Notes under the pieces: model-generated
Told to the model about the DNA's origin: nothing
The model's database searches: none
What the model saw: only the letters and a program-made list of their open reading frames with translations
From: an uncultured Bacilli bacterium
Lineage (GTDB): Bacteria > Bacillota_I > Bacilli_A > RF39 > UBA660
Direction of reading: 5' to 3'
DNA: 8,717 bases
Assembly (NCBI GenBank): GCA_947631135.1
Contig: CANRKE010000051.1
Span: 1 to 8,717, forward strand
Made by a program: the position numbers and the translations under genes
Shown: piece after piece, positions 6,278 through 8,717 of the stretch
Layout of the letters: each line of letters begins with the position of its first letter
Numbering within the stretch: the first letter of the stretch is position 1

Positions 6278-6306
6278 TACGCAAAGCTTATTTAATGGTG
6301 TATAAT
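6278..6306 (+). promoter_or_regulatory. Predicted promoter -10 of murC, inside the murF-murC gap
   Basis: A perfect TATAAT at 6301-6306 has a poor -35 (TACGCA, 6278-6283, three of six) at 17 bases. Transcription would begin near 6313, on the upstream in-frame ATG itself. That argues for the TTG at 6331 as the real murC start. The promoter could let murC and the hydrolase gene be expressed independently of murF. No terminator is seen in the gap, so read-through from murF is also possible. Confidence 0.4.
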
Positions 6307-6330
6307 TAATTTATGGAAGAAGGGATTATT

Positions 6331-7644
6331 TTGGAAAAATATTATTTTGTTGGAATTAAAGGATCAGGGATGAGTAGTCTTGCTCAAGTATTATTTGATT
6401 TAGGTAATGAAGTAATTGGATATGATGATAATATACATGATAGTTATACTATGATTGAATTAAACAAAAGAAATATTAAAATATATTATGAAACACCAGA
6501 ACTTACAAGTGATTATATAGTAATTAGATCATCTGCAGTTAGAGATACACACAAAGAAATAGTTAATGCGAAATCAAAAGGATGTACAATATATGAATAT
6601 TATGAAATGTTAGGAAAATTAACTGACAAATATAAAACAGTAGCAATAAGTGGTTGTCATGGAAAAACTACTACAACAGCGCTTTTAGCTCATGCATTTG
6701 CTGATACTATAGGATGTAATTACATAATTGGTGATGGGACTGGAAAGGCAAACAAAGAAAGTAACTTATTCTTTATTGAAGCATGTGAATATTATAGACA
6801 TTTTCTAAATTATCATCCAACATATACAATAATAACAAATATAGATTTTGATCATCCTGATTACTATAAAGATTTTAATGATTATAAATTAGCATTTCAA
6901 CAATTTGTAGATCAAACAAAAGATTATGTAGTAGCATTTGGCGATGATAACGATGTAAGAAGTTTAAAATATAAAAAAGTATTATTTTATGGATTTAATG
7001 ATAATAACGATATTATATGTAAAAATTTAGTTCTTGATTCAAATGGAGCACAATTCGATGTAGAAATAAATAATGAATTTTTTGGACATTTTGATTTACC
7101 ATTACTTGGGCGACACATGGTACTTAATTCATTAGCTGTAATAGGTATAAGTAAACTTCTTGGATTAAATGCAGAACAAATAGAAAAAGAATTACAAACA
7201 TTTAAAGGAGCAAAAAGAAGATTCGAAGAAACACATATAAAAGATATAGTAACAGTAGATGATTATGCACATCATCCAACAGAAGTTGCTGCAACAATAA
7301 ATAGTGCTAGACAAAAATATCCTGATAAAGAAATAGTTGCAATCTTAAAACCTAATACTTATACAAGAACAAAAGAATTATATAAGGAATTTGCTGAAAG
7401 TTTAAATTTAGCAGATAAAGCATATGTTACACCAATAACATGTGATAGAGAACTTGCAAGTGAACATCCAGGAATAACATCAGATTTAATAATAAATTTA
7501 CTTGATAATGGTGAAGGTATAGATGATAATACAATATCTAAATTACTAAAACATAGAAATGCTGTTTTACTTTTTATGAGTTGTAAAGATATATATACTA
7601 TGAAGAAAAATTATGAGGAGCTACTTAAAAATGAAAATAGATAA
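6331..7644 (+). CDS. murC: UDP-N-acetylmuramate--L-alanine ligase (MurC)
   Basis: MurC makes the first committed peptide bond of the peptidoglycan precursor, adding L-Ala to UDP-MurNAc with ATP. From TTG 6331 the product has 437 residues. It opens with M-E-K-Y-Y-F-V-G-I-K-G-S-G-M-S (1-15), the Firmicute MurC UDP-binding start. The ATP loop is S-G-C-H-G-K-T-T-T-T (107-116). E-A-C-E-Y (150-154), T-N-I-D-x-D-H-P-D-Y-Y (169-179), G-R-H-M-V-L-N (260-266), D-D-Y-A-H-H-P-T-E-V (310-319) and P-N-T-Y-T-R-T (341-347; often P-H-T in other species) complete the set. AAGGGA at 6320-6325 is 5-6 bases before this TTG. The in-frame ATG at 6313 has no ribosome binding site, lies next to a TATAAT, and would add six residues not expected in the family. 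The 3' end overlaps the next gene by 14 bp. Confidence 0.95.
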   Translation: MEKYYFVGIKGSGMSSLAQVLFDLGNEVIGYDDNIHDSYTMIELNKRNIKIYYETPELTSDYIVIRSSAVRDTHKEIVNAKSKGCTIYEYYEMLGKLTDKYKTVAISGCHGKTTTTALLAHAFADTIGCNYIIGDGTGKANKESNLFFIEACEYYRHFLNYHPTYTIITNIDFDHPDYYKDFNDYKLAFQQFVDQTKDYVVAFGDDNDVRSLKYKKVLFYGFNDNNDIICKNLVLDSNGAQFDVEINNEFFGHFDLPLLGRHMVLNSLAVIGISKLLGLNAEQIEKELQTFKGAKRRFEETHIKDIVTVDDYAHHPTEVAATINSARQKYPDKEIVAILKPNTYTRTKELYKEFAESLNLADKAYVTPITCDRELASEHPGITSDLIINLLDNGEGIDDNTISKLLKHRNAVLLFMSCKDIYTMKKNYEELLKNENR

Positions 7645-8170
7645 AATTATTGTTGGAAAATTAGAATGTAATTGTTATATAGTAATTAAAGATAAAAATT
7701 GTATTATAATCGATCCAGGTGATGAATTTAATAAAATAGATAAATATATAAAAAGCAATAATTTAAAAGTAGTAGCAATATTCATAACACATTATCATTT
7801 TGATCATATAGGAGCTCTTGATGAATGTAAGAAAAATTATAATGTTAAAGTATATGATTATTCTACATATGTAAATGATGATAAAAGATATAAAGTAGAT
7901 GAATTTAATTTTAAAATAATTGATAGTAGAGGTCATAAAGATGATTTAGTAACATTCTATTTCTATAATGAAAATGTAATGTTTACTGGAGATTTTATAT
8001 TTAGAGATTCTATAGGAAGATGTGATTTAGAAGGTAGCGACTTTGAACTTATGAAACTAAATATAGAAAAAATTAAAAATTATAATGATGATATAATAAT
8101 ATATCCTGGACATGGTGAAGAAACTAGTTTAGGTTATGAAAAGTTAAATAATGAATACTTTATAGATTAA
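7631..8170 (+). CDS. Metallo-beta-lactamase-fold hydrolase, glyoxalase II-like (YqgX type)
   Basis: The 179-residue product is a small zinc hydrolase. It has T-H-Y-H-F-D-H (53-59), the H-x-H-x-D-H metal motif; His102 (R-G-H-K-D-D in place of the common P-G-H-T-P-G); Asp121 in T-G-D-F-I-F; the D-S-I-G-R-x-D-L block (126-133) typical of glyoxalase II-like proteins; and Y-P-G-H-G-E-E-T (158-165) with the last metal His161. All usual metal ligands are present. Relatives such as YqgX hydrolyse thioesters like S-lactoylglutathione or bacillithiol analogues, but the substrate here cannot be told from sequence. It lacks the larger C-terminal domain of classical glyoxalase II. ATG 7631 is 10 bases after GAGGAG (7615-7620). 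The frame also contains ATG 7613 upstream, which has no ribosome binding site. It overlaps murC by 14 bp, so the two are cotranscribed and probably translationally coupled. Confidence 0.88.
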   Translation: MKIDKIIVGKLECNCYIVIKDKNCIIIDPGDEFNKIDKYIKSNNLKVVAIFITHYHFDHIGALDECKKNYNVKVYDYSTYVNDDKRYKVDEFNFKIIDSRGHKDDLVTFYFYNENVMFTGDFIFRDSIGRCDLEGSDFELMKLNIEKIKNYNDDIIIYPGHGEETSLGYEKLNNEYFID

Positions 8171-8178
8171 TATAAAAT

Positions 8179-8201
8179 GACCCTTAATTAACTTAAGGGT
8201 C
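8179..8201 (+). terminator. Hairpin terminator after the murC-hydrolase operon
   Basis: GACCCTTAA (8179-8187) and TTAAGGGTC (8193-8201) form a perfect 9-bp stem with a 5-base loop, starting 9 bases after the stop codon. The stem is among the most GC-rich in the right half of the window. The downstream T-run is poor (TAATCAAAATTTAATTT), so termination may be incomplete or may need the second hairpin. The position still makes a terminator the best reading. Confidence 0.6.
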
Positions 8202-8221
8202 TAATCAAAATTTAATTTGAT

Positions 8222-8251
8222 ATGTAGAAACAAAATTGATTTGTTCTACAT
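8222..8251 (+). terminator. Second hairpin before addA (terminator or addA leader structure)
   Basis: ATGTAGAAACAAA (8222-8234) pairs with TTTGTTCTACAT (8240-8251): 12 bp with a single bulged A and a 5-base loop. The bases after it (TATTATTATATATAAA) are mixed T and A. It may reinforce the first hairpin, or be part of the addA control region. TTGATT (8236-8241) and TATATA (8260-8265) are 18 bases apart and could be an addA promoter, though the match is weak. The whole gap 8171-8312 has no gene. Confidence 0.45.
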
Positions 8252-8312
8252 TATTATTATATATAAAAAATTAATATTTATTCATTAAAATTAAAAAAAT
8301 TGAGGTGATTAC

Positions 8313-8717
8313 ATGGCAACAAAGTGGACTAATGAACAATTAGATGCAATAGAAAGTACAGGAGAAAATATAATAGTAAGTGCAGGTGCAGGAAGTGGAA
8401 AAACAGCAGTTTTATCTGAAAGAGTAATAAAAAAGTTAATGGATGGAATAAATATAGATGAAATGTTGATACTAACATTTACTAAAGCTGCAGCATTTGA
8501 AATGAAAGAAAGAATAAGAAAAAAAATAATACAAAATCCTAATTTACATGAACAATTAAATAAAATAGATTCTGCATATATTACAACATTTGATAGTTTT
8601 GCTTTATCAATTGTTAAACGATATCATTATATATTAAATATATCTAAAAATGTATCAATAATAGAAAGTAGTATAATAGATTTAAAAAAAGAAGAAATAT
8701 TGGACAAACTATTATTA
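8313..8717 (+). CDS. addA: ATP-dependent helicase/nuclease subunit A, N-terminal part (3' truncated by window)
   Basis: AddA is the helicase-nuclease subunit of the AddAB complex, which processes double-strand DNA ends for recombination repair. It normally has over 1000 residues; here only the first 135 are present and the frame is open at the right edge. Visible are the Q-motif region K-W-T-N-E-Q-L-x-A-I (4-13), the Walker A loop S-A-G-A-G-S-G-K-T-A-V-L (23-34), motif Ia L-T-F-T-K-A-A-A-F-E-M (54-64), and T-T-F-D-S-F-A (91-97). The W-T-x-E-Q opening with N-I-I-V-S-A-G-A-G-S-G-K-T-A-V-L is typical of AddA rather than UvrD/PcrA. GAGGTG (8302-8307) lies 5 bases before the ATG. The partner addB, usually just upstream, is not there: the gene before it is the hydrolase. 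Confidence 0.88.
   Translation, partial: MATKWTNEQLDAIESTGENIIVSAGAGSGKTAVLSERVIKKLMDGINIDEMLILTFTKAAAFEMKERIRKKIIQNPNLHEQLNKIDSAYITTFDSFALSIVKRYHYILNISKNVSIIESSIIDLKKEEILDKLLL

Noticed and set aside
1..8717. CRISPR array, tRNA or rRNA genes
   Set aside because: No regularly spaced direct repeats and no recognisable tRNA or rRNA sequence found by eye on either strand.

Overview
The window is a very AT-rich stretch of a bacterial chromosome. The cell-wall ligases MurF and MurC, an AddA-type helicase-nuclease subunit, AGGAGG/GAGGTGAT-type ribosome binding sites and intrinsic terminators together point to a walled, low-GC Firmicute or uncultured Bacilli/RF39-like lineage, not a wall-less mycoplasma. 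Every tryptophan I can read is TGG, and no gene here ends in TGA, which supports the standard bacterial code. Taxonomy is inferred from composition and gene content only.

Layout. Positions 1-87 are the last 28 codons of a gene cut by the left edge. Its tail resembles the C-terminus of Rpn/PD-(D/E)XK 'transposase-like' nucleases, and a weak terminator follows. A promoter with a flanking inverted repeat then drives lemA (291-839) and a DUF2207 membrane protein (852-3146), 12 bp apart. A hairpin with a T-run lies across the DUF2207 stop codon, and 31 bp later a small zinc-ribbon membrane protein starts from TTG. That third gene appears broken by a one-base frameshift: its missing C-terminal half continues in another frame to 3787. 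Convergent to it, on the minus strand, is a DUF3592-like membrane protein (3874-4260). Next to that lies a decayed gene (4294-4672) with a lost 5' end, two in-frame stops and a frameshift. Its tail matches the same Rpn-like C-terminal pattern seen at the left edge. About 280 bp of apparently non-coding DNA follow.

The right half is housekeeping: murF (4952-6271), whose ribosome binding site lies in a potential hairpin; murC (6331-7644), which probably starts at TTG and not at the in-frame upstream ATG; a glyoxalase II-like metallo-beta-lactamase-fold hydrolase (7631-8170) overlapping murC by 14 bp; two hairpins; and the 5' end of addA (8313 to the right edge).

How they fit together. MurC adds the first amino acid (L-Ala) to UDP-MurNAc, and MurF adds the last dipeptide (usually D-Ala-D-Ala) to the peptidoglycan precursor. 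LemA and DUF2207 proteins are a recurrent membrane pair of unknown biochemical role. I see no clearly new multi-gene system. The most interesting part is 1-4950, a small membrane-protein cassette lying between two members of a nuclease/transposase-like family, with one accessory gene and one nuclease gene in visible decay.
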